The notes under the pieces are model-generated. The model saw nothing but the letters and a program-made list of their open reading frames with translations. It was not told the origin of the DNA and ran no database searches. Of a stretch of DNA of 6,081 nt, positions 1 to 5,984 are shown one piece after another. This DNA comes from Coriobacteriaceae bacterium AM48-5 (GTDB lineage Bacteria; Actinomycetota; Coriobacteriia; Coriobacteriales; Coriobacteriaceae): positions 1 to 6,081 of the forward strand of contig JAQEDJ010000066.1 in NCBI GenBank assembly GCA_027669525.1. The letters are read 5' to 3'. The number at the start of each line of letters is the position of its first letter. The first letter of the stretch is position 1. The position numbers and the translations under genes were made by a program.

Positions 1-1
1 T

Positions 2-137
2 CGCGGTGGCAACCGTGGCGGCTTCGGCGGCAACCGTGGTAACGACCTTCGGCGGCAACCGTGGTAACGACCGTGGTGGCCGCGGTGGCGATCGTGGCGG
101 CCGCAACGGTGGCGGCTTCCGCGGCAATCGTTTCTAA
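2..137 (+). CDS. 3' end of a Gly/Arg-rich (RGG) tail, probably of an RNA-binding protein such as a DEAD-box helicase; frame broken
   Basis: Only the C-terminus is in the window. From base 2 the reading is Arg-Gly-Gly-Asn-Arg-Gly-Gly-Phe-Gly-Gly-Asn-Arg-Gly-Asn-Asp; from base 48, in the next frame, the same repeat type (FGGNRGNDRGGRGGDRGG...) continues to a TAA at 135-137. The two halves are clearly one low-complexity tail split by a frame change near base 47 (one extra base, or a larger slip between repeat units). If the break is real, translation ends at the TAA at 65-67. Tails of this kind are known on bacterial DEAD-box RNA helicases and other cold- or RNA-associated proteins, where they bind RNA nonspecifically; the catalytic part lies off the left edge, so the assignment is inference. 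The DNA is a tandem-like array of ggt/ggc/cgt/aac codons, which favours replication slippage and assembly error. Confidence 0.45.
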   Translation, partial: AVATVAASAATVVTTFGGNRGNDRGGRGGDRGGRNGGGFRGNRF

Positions 138-141
138 TTGG

Positions 142-169
142 GTTGCGCGGTTTTACCAAACCGCGCAAC
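142..169 (+). terminator. GC-rich hairpin just after the RGG gene
   Basis: A perfect 12-bp stem (GTTGCGCGGTTT at 142-153 pairing with 158-169) closes a four-base TACC loop. It begins five bases after the TAA at 135-137. No T tract follows, so it is a weak intrinsic terminator at best; it could protect the mRNA 3' end or act with the stronger hairpin at 211-252. Confidence 0.4.
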
Positions 170-210
170 TGCTCGACGCTGCGCGCCACCAGAGCGACAA
201 CTTGTCATTC

Positions 211-252
211 AAAGAGGACGGCATGACCAGAAGGTCTATGCCGTCCTCTTTT
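211..252 (+). terminator. Intrinsic terminator, probably bidirectional
   Basis: Bases 211-224 (AAAGAGGACGGCAT) pair perfectly with 238-251 over 14 bp. A further four pairs (GACC 225-228 with GGTC 233-236, T237 bulged) close an AGAA loop at 229-232. The 3' arm ends in a short T run (249-252) and the 5' arm starts with AAA, so the hairpin can terminate from either side. It probably ends transcription of the RGG-tail gene. Confidence 0.75.
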
Positions 253-319
253 CATGCCAATTTGTTCGCTCTGGTGGGCGCTCGCTTTCGTTGCCGAAAC
301 ATCGACATTGCCTTGGTCG

Positions 320-344
320 AAACCTGCCAAAAAGGGACAGGTTT
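320..344. repeat. Short inverted repeat AAACCTG...CAGGTTT
   Basis: AAACCTG at 320-326 and CAGGTTT at 338-344 flank an 11-base A/G-rich loop. The heptamer TTGGTCG occurs just before it (313-319) and again after it (348-354), giving a small nested repeat structure. It may be a decayed extragenic repeat; the function is unknown. Confidence 0.3.
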
Positions 345-388
345 ATTTTGGTCGGTTTTATCTGGGCAAACGTGGTCATCTATCGCAA

Positions 389-445
389 TGTAGTCGTTGG
401 ACGTTCTTGTTGAGTAGTCGTTTAAGAACGTCCCCAACGACTACA
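389..445. repeat. Long imperfect palindrome 1 (REP-like)
   Basis: Bases 389-400 (TGTAGTCGTTGG) pair with 434-445, and 401-408 (ACGTTCTT) with 424-431. This makes 20 base pairs interrupted only by a two-base CC bulge at 432-433, around a 15-base loop (409-423). The pairing is too long to be chance. There is no T tract, so it is more like a repetitive extragenic palindrome than a terminator. It is separated by only six bases from a second palindrome. Confidence 0.6.
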
Positions 446-451
446 TAGTAT

Positions 452-515
452 GAGAGTGGATAATCTCCTGGTATGAGCCCATATTCATGCTCAAGGTGGG
501 GGATTATCCACTCTC
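452..515. repeat. Long imperfect palindrome 2 (REP-like), next to the pdxT 3' end
   Basis: Bases 452-465 (GAGAGTGGATAATC) pair perfectly with 502-515. The same symmetry axis continues inward through wobble and GC pairs (466-470 with 497-501), and TGAGC at 474-478 pairs with GCTCA at 489-493, so nearly the whole 64 bases fold into one hairpin. It ends 13 bases before the pdxT stop codon and may stabilise or attenuate pdxST mRNA read from the minus strand, although no clear U tract follows in that direction. Confidence 0.6.
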
Positions 516-528
516 GTTTCTGTTCTTC

Positions 529-1116
529 CTACATTTGTAGGAGCAGTTCGTGGAGGCGGGTGTCTTCGTCGAGTTCGGGGTGGAAGGTTACGCCGAGCTG
601 GTTGCCTTGGCGGGCGGCGACGATGCGCCCGTCGACTTTCGCTAAGGCCTTGGCGTCGCCGTGGACCTCGACGATGCGGGGCGCGCGGATAAACGTCAGC
701 GGCACTTCACCGTCGATGCCGGCTACCTGCCCCTTGGTTCGAAAACTGCCGAGCTGCCTGCCGTAGGCATTGCGCTCGACAAGTACATCCATGGTTGCCA
801 AACGCGGCGTCCCCTTATCGTCATGGGCGGCAAGGTCGTGAGCCAGCAGAATCAGGCCGGCGCAGGTGCCCAGGACGGGCATGCCTTTAGCGATGCGGGC
901 ACGAAGCTCCTCGAGCATGCCCAACTCATCAAGCAGCTTCCCTTGAACGGTAGACTCGCCGCCGGGAAGTACCAGACGGTCAAAGTCCTGCTTCAAATCA
1001 GCCGCCTGCCTCAGCTCGATACAACGTGCGCCCAGCTCGGATAGCCTCGCCTCGTGCTCGGCAAAAGCACCTTGGACCGCCAGCGCGGCGACCGTCTGGT
1101 CTGCGTAATCGCTCAT
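529..1116 (-). CDS. pdxT: PdxT, glutaminase subunit of PLP synthase
   Basis: This is the class I glutamine amidotransferase partner of PdxS. It hydrolyses glutamine and channels ammonia to PdxS for de novo synthesis of pyridoxal 5'-phosphate in the cytoplasm. The 195 residues are full length for the family. The oxyanion-loop motif PGGES is at 51-55, the nucleophile is Cys85 in GTCAG, the family motif [11 protein letters not shown] starts at 115, and the catalytic His179 and Glu181 are in FHPEL. The ATG at 1114-1116 is preceded on the minus strand by AGAAAGGAT at a spacing of about six bases, a good ribosome-binding site. It lies 20 bp downstream of the true pdxS stop codon (1137-1139), so the two form an operon. 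The gene appears intact. Confidence 0.95.
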   Translation of the reverse strand: MSDYADQTVAALAVQGAFAEHEARLSELGARCIELRQAADLKQDFDRLVLPGGESTVQGKLLDELGMLEELRARIAKGMPVLGTCAGLILLAHDLAAHDDKGTPRLATMDVLVERNAYGRQLGSFRTKGQVAGIDGEVPLTFIRAPRIVEVHGDAKALAKVDGRIVAARQGNQLGVTFHPELDEDTRLHELLLQM

Positions 1117-1136
1117 GTGCGATCCTTTCTGCCGGA

Positions 1137-2026
1137 CTAGCGTCCGCGCTCCTCCATGATGATCTCGATCTCGTCGGCGTTGATGCCGACCATGGCCTCG
1201 CTAGATCCTCCGAAAGCTCAGCGATGAGCTTGGCATCGGTGAAGTTGGCCACGGCCTTGACAATGGCGGCTGCGCGCTTGGCGGGGTCGCCGCTCTTAAA
1301 GATGCCCGATCCGACAAAGACGCCTTCGGCGCCCAGCTGCATCATCAGCGCGGCATCGGCGGGGGTCGCTACGCCGCCGGCAGCAAAGTTCACGACGGGA
1401 AGCTTGCCCGTGGCATGGACCTCGCGCACCAGCTCGACCGGAACCTGCAGCTGCTTGGCTGCCTCAAAGAGCTCGTCGTCACGCAGGGCAACAACGTTGC
1501 GGATCTGCTTTTGGATTTTGCGCATGTGGCGCACGGCCTGGACCACGTCGCCCGTGCCCGGCTCGCCCTTGGTGCGGATCATCGTGGCGCCCTCGGCGAC
1601 GCGGCGCAACGCCTCGCCCAAATCGCGGGCACCGCAGACAAACGGCACGTCAAACTGGGTCTTGTCGATGTGGTAGACATCGTCGGCGGGGGAGAGAACC
1701 TCGGACTCGTCGATGTAATCGATTTCGATGGCCTGCAGGACCTGCGCCTCGACAATGTGGCCGATGCGGCACTTGGCCATAACAGGGATGGAGACGGCCT
1801 CCTGGATTCCCTTGATCATCTTGGGATCGCTCATGCGCGAGACGCCGCCTGCGGCACGGATGTCGGCCGGGATGCGCTCGAGAGCCATGACGGCGCAGGC
1901 GCCTGCCTCCTCGGCGATGCGTGCCTGCTCGGGCGTGGTGACGTCCATGATGACGCCGCCCTTGAGCATCTGCGCGAGCTCGCGATTGAGTTTGACGCGA
2001 TCGGCCTTGCTGGTCTGTTCTGCCAT
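1137..2026 (-). CDS. pdxS: PdxS, PLP synthase lyase/synthase subunit, carrying a C-terminal frameshift
   Basis: PdxS condenses a pentose phosphate, a triose phosphate and PdxT-derived ammonia into PLP. Residues expected of the family are present: Asp28 in VIMDV, Lys85 in VMAKCRIGH, Lys153 in [10 protein letters not shown], and the phosphate-binding stretch [12 protein letters not shown]...[13 protein letters not shown] chose the ATG at 2024-2026 because AAGGGAG lies a few bases upstream and [17 protein letters not shown] matches a normal N-terminus; an upstream ATG at 2066-2068 adds 14 unlikely residues. After ELSEDL the frame breaks near 1200-1201. Restoring one base (a glycine codon ggc read as gc) gives [21 protein letters not shown] and a stop at 1137-1139, the normal PdxS C-terminus (about 296 aa). 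As written, translation runs out of frame to 998 and overlaps pdxT. A sequencing error is the simplest explanation, because the remaining sequence is perfectly conserved. Confidence 0.9.
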
Positions 2027-2171
2027 GGTTGCTCCCTTGATTGGCATGTGCATTGCTTGACGGAACATCCTATCGGGGAGCTGGGTATGGCGAAATACTC
2101 AGTTTTCAAGATAATAACAAGGTCAGACTAATATCAGATTGAATGACTCGATAAGGTCAGGTGACAAACTC
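2027..2171. promoter_or_regulatory. Divergent pdxS / pdxR control region with repeated AAGGTCAG
   Basis: This 145-bp gap must hold both promoters. The octamer AAGGTCAG occurs twice in the same orientation, at 2119-2126 and 2153-2160, with starts 34 bp apart. MocR-family PdxR proteins are known to bind direct repeats in such divergent pdxR-pdxST regions, so these are candidate operator half-sites (inference). The second copy overlaps the pdxR ribosome-binding region (AGGTGA, 2159-2164), which would suit autoregulation. TAATAT at 2129-2134 could be a plus-strand -10 element lying between the two repeats. On the minus strand TTGAAA (2104-2109) resembles a -35, but I cannot find a convincing -10 for pdxS. 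Confidence 0.5.
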
Positions 2172-3611
2172 ATGCTCGACTACAATTTGGAACAACGCGG
2201 CGAGGCATCGCTCTATGAGTATGTTTACCAGCAAATTCGAGATGATATCGTTGCTGGGCGCATTGCGGCGGGAGAGCATCTGCCGTCTAAGCGCGCCTTT
2301 GCCAGTCATCTGGGAATCAGTGTCATTACAATCGAAAATGCATATAGCCAGTTGCTTGCCGAGGGTTATATTTGCTCAAAGCCGCGCCGTGGTTACTACG
2401 CGTGCGAGCTTCCCGATGCACCGGTTTTGGCTTCGGCTGCGGAGGGCATCGACCGAGATGACGCCTCCGTGGGCCCCAGCGCGCATGATGTCAACGGACA
2501 GGTCGAGCGATTCGATGCGCTTTCTCCTTCCGCCTTGGAGGCGGCGCGGCTTTGGCAAAGCGCGCTACGGGCGACACTGACGTCCGAAGACGAACGTGAA
2601 ATCTTTTCGACCGCGCCGGCACAGGGCACCGCTCGGCTACGACGCGCTATCGCTCACCATTTGCGTGGGACAAGGGGCATGAATGTCGACCCCGACAACA
2701 TCGTTATCGGTGCGGGCGCCCAGTTGCTCGATACCATGTTGGTTCAGTTGCTTGGAGCCGACAAGGTGTATGCCGTTGAGGATCCGGGCTATCTGCGCCT
2801 GACGCGCATCTATCAGGCTATGGGTTGCGAAGTGCGTCATATCCCGTTGGACGGTGAAGGCGTGGACTTGAGTGCTCTGCAGAAAACCGGGGCGGATGTA
2901 CTTCACCTGATGCCGTCTCACCAATATCCGACCGGCCTTGTGACGAGCATTGCGCGTCGCTATGCCCTGCTGAGCTGGGCCGCCGAGCAGCCGGACCGGT
3001 ATCTCATCGAAGATGACTTTGATTGTGAGTTTCGCCTTGCCGGCAAGCCGATTCCCGCGCTCGCGTCGATCGATGCCGCCCAATCGGTCATCTACACCAA
3101 CACCTTTTCAAAAAGTCTGTCGTCGGCCCTGCGTTTGGCGTATATGGTCCTGCCTGATGAGCTGATGGAACGGTTTAGGCGCAACCTTGGTTTTTACGCA
3201 TCGTCGGTGAGTTCTGTTGACCAGGTCGCTTTGGCTCGCTTGCTGGAATCGGGTGATTACGAGCGACATGTGAATCGCGTGCGCGTGCGCGCTCGCGAGG
3301 CGCGCGATGGCCTGGCGGCGCTTGTACGGAAGGCATTTCCGGCGGGGGAGGTCTCGATCAAGCATGCAGACGCGGGCCTTTACTGCACTGTGGTTGCGGA
3401 GCGTGGAACGGGTGGAAGCTCTTTTGCACAGGCCCTCACGCGCTCGAGCATTCCTTTTATCGATATCAGTGACTGTGTTTGGTGTGCCGGCGGCGCATCT
3501 GTCCATAAAAGCCCGACTCGAATCCTTGTCCAGTATGACGATTTGAGTCCAAATGTGCAAAATACCTTGGAATTGCGGCTAATGGGGGCGCTATGCAATC
3601 TAAGTGAGTAG
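2172..3611 (+). CDS. pdxR: PdxR, MocR/GntR-family PLP-responsive regulator of pdxST
   Basis: The 479-residue protein has the MocR architecture. An N-terminal GntR winged helix-turn-helix (about residues 10-78: SLYEYVYQQIRDDIVAG, LPSKRAFASHLGIS, YSQLLAEGY) is joined by a poorly conserved linker (about 80-125) to a class I aminotransferase-fold domain. In the latter, GAGAQ is at 180-184, HQYPTG at 250-255, EDDFDCEFR at 280-288, and the PLP Schiff-base lysine is Lys314 in NTFSKSLSSALRLAY. Such proteins sense PLP and control pdxST; the divergent position beside pdxST supports PdxR rather than another MocR protein. I chose ATG 2172 because AGGTGA lies seven bases upstream; a TTG at 2139 would add 11 residues without a better ribosome-binding site. 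The last codons (cta agt gag tag) fall inside a 119-bp repeat element, so the native C-terminus may have been altered. The frame is intact. Confidence 0.9.
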   Translation: MLDYNLEQRGEASLYEYVYQQIRDDIVAGRIAAGEHLPSKRAFASHLGISVITIENAYSQLLAEGYICSKPRRGYYACELPDAPVLASAAEGIDRDDASVGPSAHDVNGQVERFDALSPSALEAARLWQSALRATLTSEDEREIFSTAPAQGTARLRRAIAHHLRGTRGMNVDPDNIVIGAGAQLLDTMLVQLLGADKVYAVEDPGYLRLTRIYQAMGCEVRHIPLDGEGVDLSALQKTGADVLHLMPSHQYPTGLVTSIARRYALLSWAAEQPDRYLIEDDFDCEFRLAGKPIPALASIDAAQSVIYTNTFSKSLSSALRLAYMVLPDELMERFRRNLGFYASSVSSVDQVALARLLESGDYERHVNRVRVRAREARDGLAALVRKAFPAGEVSIKHADAGLYCTVVAERGTGGSSFAQALTRSSIPFIDISDCVWCAGGASVHKSPTRILVQYDDLSPNVQNTLELRLMGALCNLSE

Positions 3612-3720
3612 ACATTTGGCACTTTGGCGACCAAGCAGTTTTGTAACAAGCTATTTACCTGCGGTTTTGAAAAGCAGGATGACCGGCCTGCTCGGGATGT
3701 TCAAAAAAGTCTACTCACTT
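3602..3720 (+). repeat. MITE-like 119-bp element, copy A
   Basis: The element begins with AAGTGAGTAGAC (3602-3613) and ends with the exact reverse complement (3709-3720), a 12-bp terminal inverted repeat. A second element of identical length and orientation lies at 5019-5137; the two align with no gaps and about 22 differences in 119 bases (hand count). It encodes no protein. The interior contains CCTGC (3658-3662) and GCAGG (3674-3678) around complementary TTTT/AAAA, a possible internal hairpin. Its first ten bases provide the pdxR stop codon. A TA lies at the left edge (3601-3602) but the right edge reads TG, so no clean target-site duplication is visible. Confidence 0.75.
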
Positions 3721-3753
3721 GCCGCGCAAAGCTTCCGCACGAGAAAAAATGGG

Positions 3754-3819
3754 GTTTTCAACAGGGCCCCGTCCAGTTCTTGGCAAGCTTTTGGTCAGTT
3801 GGGGAGGGCTGTTGAAAAC
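3754..3819. repeat. Inverted repeat between copy A and the nuclease gene
   Basis: GTTTTCAACAG (3754-3764) and CTGTTGAAAAC (3809-3819) are exact reverse complements, with CCCC 3767-3770 and GGGG 3801-3804 extending the pairing inward. The loop is about 30 bases. A consensus-perfect -35 hexamer TTGACA follows at 3820-3825, but no good -10 lies at the right distance. The rest of 3721-3902 shows no gene. Confidence 0.45.
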
Positions 3820-3902
3820 TTGACAGTCCGTTCGATGCCATTTTCGCTGCGTTCGCGCCAACGTGAGACCGACTGGGTTGAAATCTGTGTTTTCCTGTGC
3901 CT

Positions 3903-5028
3903 ATGAAGGATCTACTTTGTGACATATCGGCTTTTAGGTACTGGCGTTTGCCCCTCAAGTCCGTGCGTTGTGTCCGCCGCTTCCACGACCGGAAGAAGAC
4001 CGGCAGCGATATGACCTCTCCCGTAACCCGACGGCTGCGGTTGTGCTTGGCTTTCCGCTGTATACATTGGTTCGGACGAGAAGCAAGCGGACATGCTCTG
4101 TCAACATGAGGCAGCGGCTGTTTCTTGGTGAGCTCCCCAGGGAATCCGTGCTGGAAACGGAGCATGGATTTTTGGTTACGTCTCCTCTACTGACGGCATT
4201 CATCATGTCGCGGCATCTGACTGATCTTCAGCTTCTTTTGGTATTGGCGGAAATGTGCGGCTTGTTTGCGGTGTGTGCTCTGCCGGCGGCGCTTGAGGCG
4301 GAGCTTTCGCGTGCAATTGATTCGGGCGCGATTTCGACAACGCTGGGCTGGTCGCGCTGTCCGTCCGAGGACGGTACCGCCTCAAATTTATGGCGTCGAG
4401 ACGCTTTGGTTTTGGGCGGCGACCTTGACCGTTTTTATTCAGATGTTTGCGGGATGCGTTACGGCAATCGATTTATGGCGGTATCGCATCTCGTTCCATT
4501 GGGCGCCGCATCGCCTTTTGAGGTTGAGGCGTATTTATTGTTTGGACTGTCGCGATCCCTGGGAGGTGAAGGTTTTTGCGGCATAGAACTCAATGTCGAA
4601 GTGGCGCTAAGCACAAGTGCTCGATCGATTGTGGGAAAGTCGCGTGTGTATATCGATCTACTTCTGTCTTCGCCGGACGGAAGGCGGCAGGTGGCCATCG
4701 AATGTCAGGGGAAGGCCTCACACGGGCGCGCGGGGATGGCCTGCGTGACGCCGACCGTATGACGGCGCTTCAGGCCATGGGCTACGACGTCCTGCTCCTG
4801 ACACACGGGCAGATATCCGATGAGGGTAGATTCCGCGCGATCGTAAAGGCCGTATGCAGGATGCTCGATGTTGAATATCGTGACAAAAGCTTGGATGAGC
4901 AAAGGGAGGAGACATTACTCCGGTCTGAGCTATTCGTGGACTGGTCAAAACTGGGAGAAATCGGCGAAAAGATGCCCGTTAGATTTAAAAAGGCTCAATC
5001 GTGGACGGCCGCGGTTCTAAGTGAGTAG
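3903..5028 (+). pseudogene. Vsr/DUF559-like PD-(D/E)XK nuclease-domain protein, broken by two frameshifts
   Basis: Three frames join into one 375-residue protein if one base is restored in each of two runs: CCCC at 3951-3954 (RYWRLP|PQVRALCPPLP) and GGGG at 4732-4735 (GKASHGRAG|DGLRDADRM). The C-terminal half looks like a PD-(D/E)XK nuclease of the Vsr/DUF559 type: SPFEVEAYLL with Glu207, YIDLLL with Asp252, AIECQGK with Glu267 and Lys271, His274, then DADRMTALQAMGYDVLLLT. The N-terminal half (ISAFRYWR, VLGFPLYTLV, FLVTSPLLTAF) resembles the AbiEi-like region found upstream of DUF559 in actinobacteria. The family assignment rests on pattern recognition and the substrate is unknown. I chose ATG 3903, but there is no clear ribosome-binding site; GTG 3897 is an alternative. 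The gene ends in Leu-Ser-Glu-stop supplied by repeat copy B. It is either a decayed orphan or an intact gene with homopolymer errors. Confidence 0.65.
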
Positions 5029-5137
5029 ACTTTTGGCGTGATGGCGACCAGACCGGTTTGCAGCAAGTTATTTACCTGCGGTTTTATAAAGCAATATGGA
5101 TGGCCTGCTCGGCAAGTTCCAAAAAGTCTACTCACTT
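5019..5137 (+). repeat. MITE-like 119-bp element, copy B
   Basis: The terminal inverted repeats are AAGTGAGTAGAC (5019-5030) and its reverse complement (5126-5137). In this copy the left end continues TTTT and the right end AAAAA, extending the match to 16 bp. It is about 82% identical to copy A with no indels; the best conserved interior stretch is ATTTACCTGCGGTTTT. The element lies over the last codons of the nuclease gene (cta agt gag tag). TA occurs at both edges (5018-5019 and 5137-5138), compatible with a TA-target element of the IS630/mariner type, though this is weak evidence. A six-T run follows (5139-5144). Confidence 0.75.
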
Positions 5138-5206
5138 ATTTTTTGACGAAAAGCCGATGCTGAAGGTGGTCCTATTTCATGGCGTTAACAAGTTCTGTGA
5201 GACACG

Positions 5207-5242
5207 AAAAAAGGCCCGGACCATGTGGTCCGGGCCTTTTTT
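5207..5242. terminator. Strong bidirectional intrinsic terminator
   Basis: Bases 5207-5222 (A6 then GGCCCGGACC) pair perfectly with 5227-5242 (GGTCCGGGCC then T6), a 16-bp stem with an ATGT loop. The A6/T6 flanks give a U tract on either strand. It lies 30 bp beyond the rubrerythrin stop codon and is its terminator; it would also stop any transcript coming rightward from the nuclease gene. Bases 5138-5206 hold nothing else I recognise. Confidence 0.92.
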
Positions 5243-5272
5243 GAGCTAGAGATTATCTCTCAGGCGGCTGGC

Positions 5273-5833
5273 TTAGCCAAAGTAGCGCTTCAGCAGGCCC
5301 TCGAAGGCCTTGCCGTGACGGGCCTCGTCGCGAGCCATCTCGTGCACGGTGTCGTGGATGGCATCGAGGCCAGCGGCCTTGGCGCGCTTAGCGAGATCGG
5401 TCTTGCCAGCGGTGGCGCCGTTCTCGGCCTCAACGCGCATCTCGAGGTTCTTCTTGGTGGAGTCGGTCACAACCTCGCCCAGGAGCTCAGCGAACTTGGC
5501 GGCATGCTCGGCCTCCTCGTGGGCAGCCTTCTCCCAGTATAGGCCGATCTCGGGATAGCCCTCGCGATGGGCGACGCGAGCCATGGCCAGGTACATACCG
5601 ACCTCGGAGCACTCGCCTTCAAAGTTGGCGCGCAGGTCGGCAACGATGTCCTCGGAGACGCCCTCCATCTTGGCGACGCCCACGACGTGCTCGGCAGCCC
5701 ACTCGAGCTGACCCTCCTCCTGCTTCAGGAAACGAGAACCGGGAACGCCGCACTGGGGGCACTTGAAGTCCTCGGGCAGCTGGTCGCCGTCGAACTCTTC
5801 CACATAACCGCAAACGGGGCAAACAAACTTCAT
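5273..5833 (-). CDS. Reverse rubrerythrin (N-terminal rubredoxin, C-terminal diiron domain)
   Basis: This is a cytoplasmic peroxide-reducing protein of anaerobes; reverse rubrerythrins take electrons through the rubredoxin iron and reduce H2O2 at a diiron site. Of 186 residues, the first 35 or so are a rubredoxin-like FeS4 domain with two CxxC pairs (Cys5/Cys8 and Cys25/Cys28). The four-helix ferritin-like domain follows, with likely iron ligands in [13 protein letters not shown] (about 70-82), HEEAEH (105-110), [11 protein letters not shown] (129-139) and [10 protein letters not shown] (164-173). The domain order is opposite to classical rubrerythrin. The start at ATG 5831-5833 is fixed by AAAGGA seven bases upstream and by [10 protein letters not shown]; an upstream in-frame ATG at 5924-5926 lacks a ribosome-binding site and lies within the candidate promoter. 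The gene is monocistronic, with its own terminator at 5207-5242. Confidence 0.93.
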   Translation of the reverse strand: MKFVCPVCGYVEEFDGDQLPEDFKCPQCGVPGSRFLKQEEGQLEWAAEHVVGVAKMEGVSEDIVADLRANFEGECSEVGMYLAMARVAHREGYPEIGLYWEKAAHEEAEHAAKFAELLGEVVTDSTKKNLEMRVEAENGATAGKTDLAKRAKAAGLDAIHDTVHEMARDEARHGKAFEGLLKRYFG

Positions 5834-5869
5834 GATTCGATCCTTTCGATCGATGGCGATGGGGCGCTT

Positions 5870-5898
5870 GTCCGGTCCCGTAAGGGCCCTCTCCGGAC
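5870..5898 (-). promoter_or_regulatory. Hairpin in the rubrerythrin 5' leader
   Basis: GTCCGG (5870-5875) and CCGGAC (5893-5898) pair, with CCC/GGG (5877-5879, 5884-5886) nested inside around a GTAA loop and an asymmetric bulge. It lies in the roughly 77-nt untranslated leader predicted from the promoter at 5918-5945. It does not resemble a riboswitch I know; a role in mRNA stability is possible. Confidence 0.3.
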
Positions 5899-5917
5899 GT
5901 GCGTCTTGACGAGTTCT

Positions 5918-5945
5918 ATTATCCATAAATGCGACCGAATGTGAA
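5918..5945 (-). promoter_or_regulatory. Candidate sigma-70 promoter of the rubrerythrin gene
   Basis: On the minus strand TTCACA (5940-5945) matches the -35 consensus at five of six positions and GATAAT (5918-5923) matches the -10 at five of six, with a 16-bp spacer. Transcription would start near 5910. The upstream DNA (5946-6000) is very AT-rich, consistent with an upstream promoter element. Confidence 0.55.
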
Positions 5946-5984
5946 GCCTATTAGGAATAATTTTTAATAAAACAATTTAAGCCT

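Larger units (their letters stand above)
253..528. other. Gene-free interval with several inverted repeats
   Basis: I see no credible coding sequence here; the open frames overlap strong hairpins and have no protein-like composition. The interval holds a short inverted repeat (320-344) and two large adjacent palindromes (389-445, 452-515), listed separately. It lies between the convergent 3' ends of the RGG-tail gene and pdxT, which is where repetitive extragenic palindromes usually accumulate. Confidence 0.6.

Noticed and set aside
61..393. Open frame of 110 codons at the left end
   Set aside because: It is an Ala/Val-rich out-of-frame reading of the Gly/Arg repeat that runs through two hairpins.
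998..1136. Extension of PdxS past 1137 to a stop at 998
   Set aside because: The added residues are unlike any PdxS and lie over intact pdxT; they arise only from the frameshift near 1200.
2027..2068. Upstream ATG start for PdxS ([14 protein letters not shown]...)
   Set aside because: The ATG at 2024-2026 has a good ribosome-binding site and gives the normal N-terminus.
1415..2131. Long plus-strand open frame opposite pdxS
   Set aside because: It is the antisense shadow of a well-supported high-GC gene.
2139..2171. TTG start for PdxR at 2139
   Set aside because: ATG 2172 has AGGTGA at ideal spacing; the extra residues do not look conserved.
3604..3906. Open frame of 100 codons crossing repeat copy A
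   Set aside because: It runs through the element and the next inverted repeat, has no ribosome-binding site and has no recognisable protein pattern.
3758..4165. Minus-strand open frame opposite the nuclease N-terminus
   Set aside because: The opposite strand gives coherent family-like protein; this reading has basic low-information composition and no ribosome-binding site.
3602..5137. CRISPR array or composite transposon
   Set aside because: There are only two repeat copies about 1.3 kb apart, with no spacers, no cas genes and no transposase in the window.
5834..5926. Rubrerythrin start at the ATG 5924-5926
   Set aside because: There is no ribosome-binding site, it overlaps the candidate promoter, and the normal protein begins at [10 protein letters not shown].
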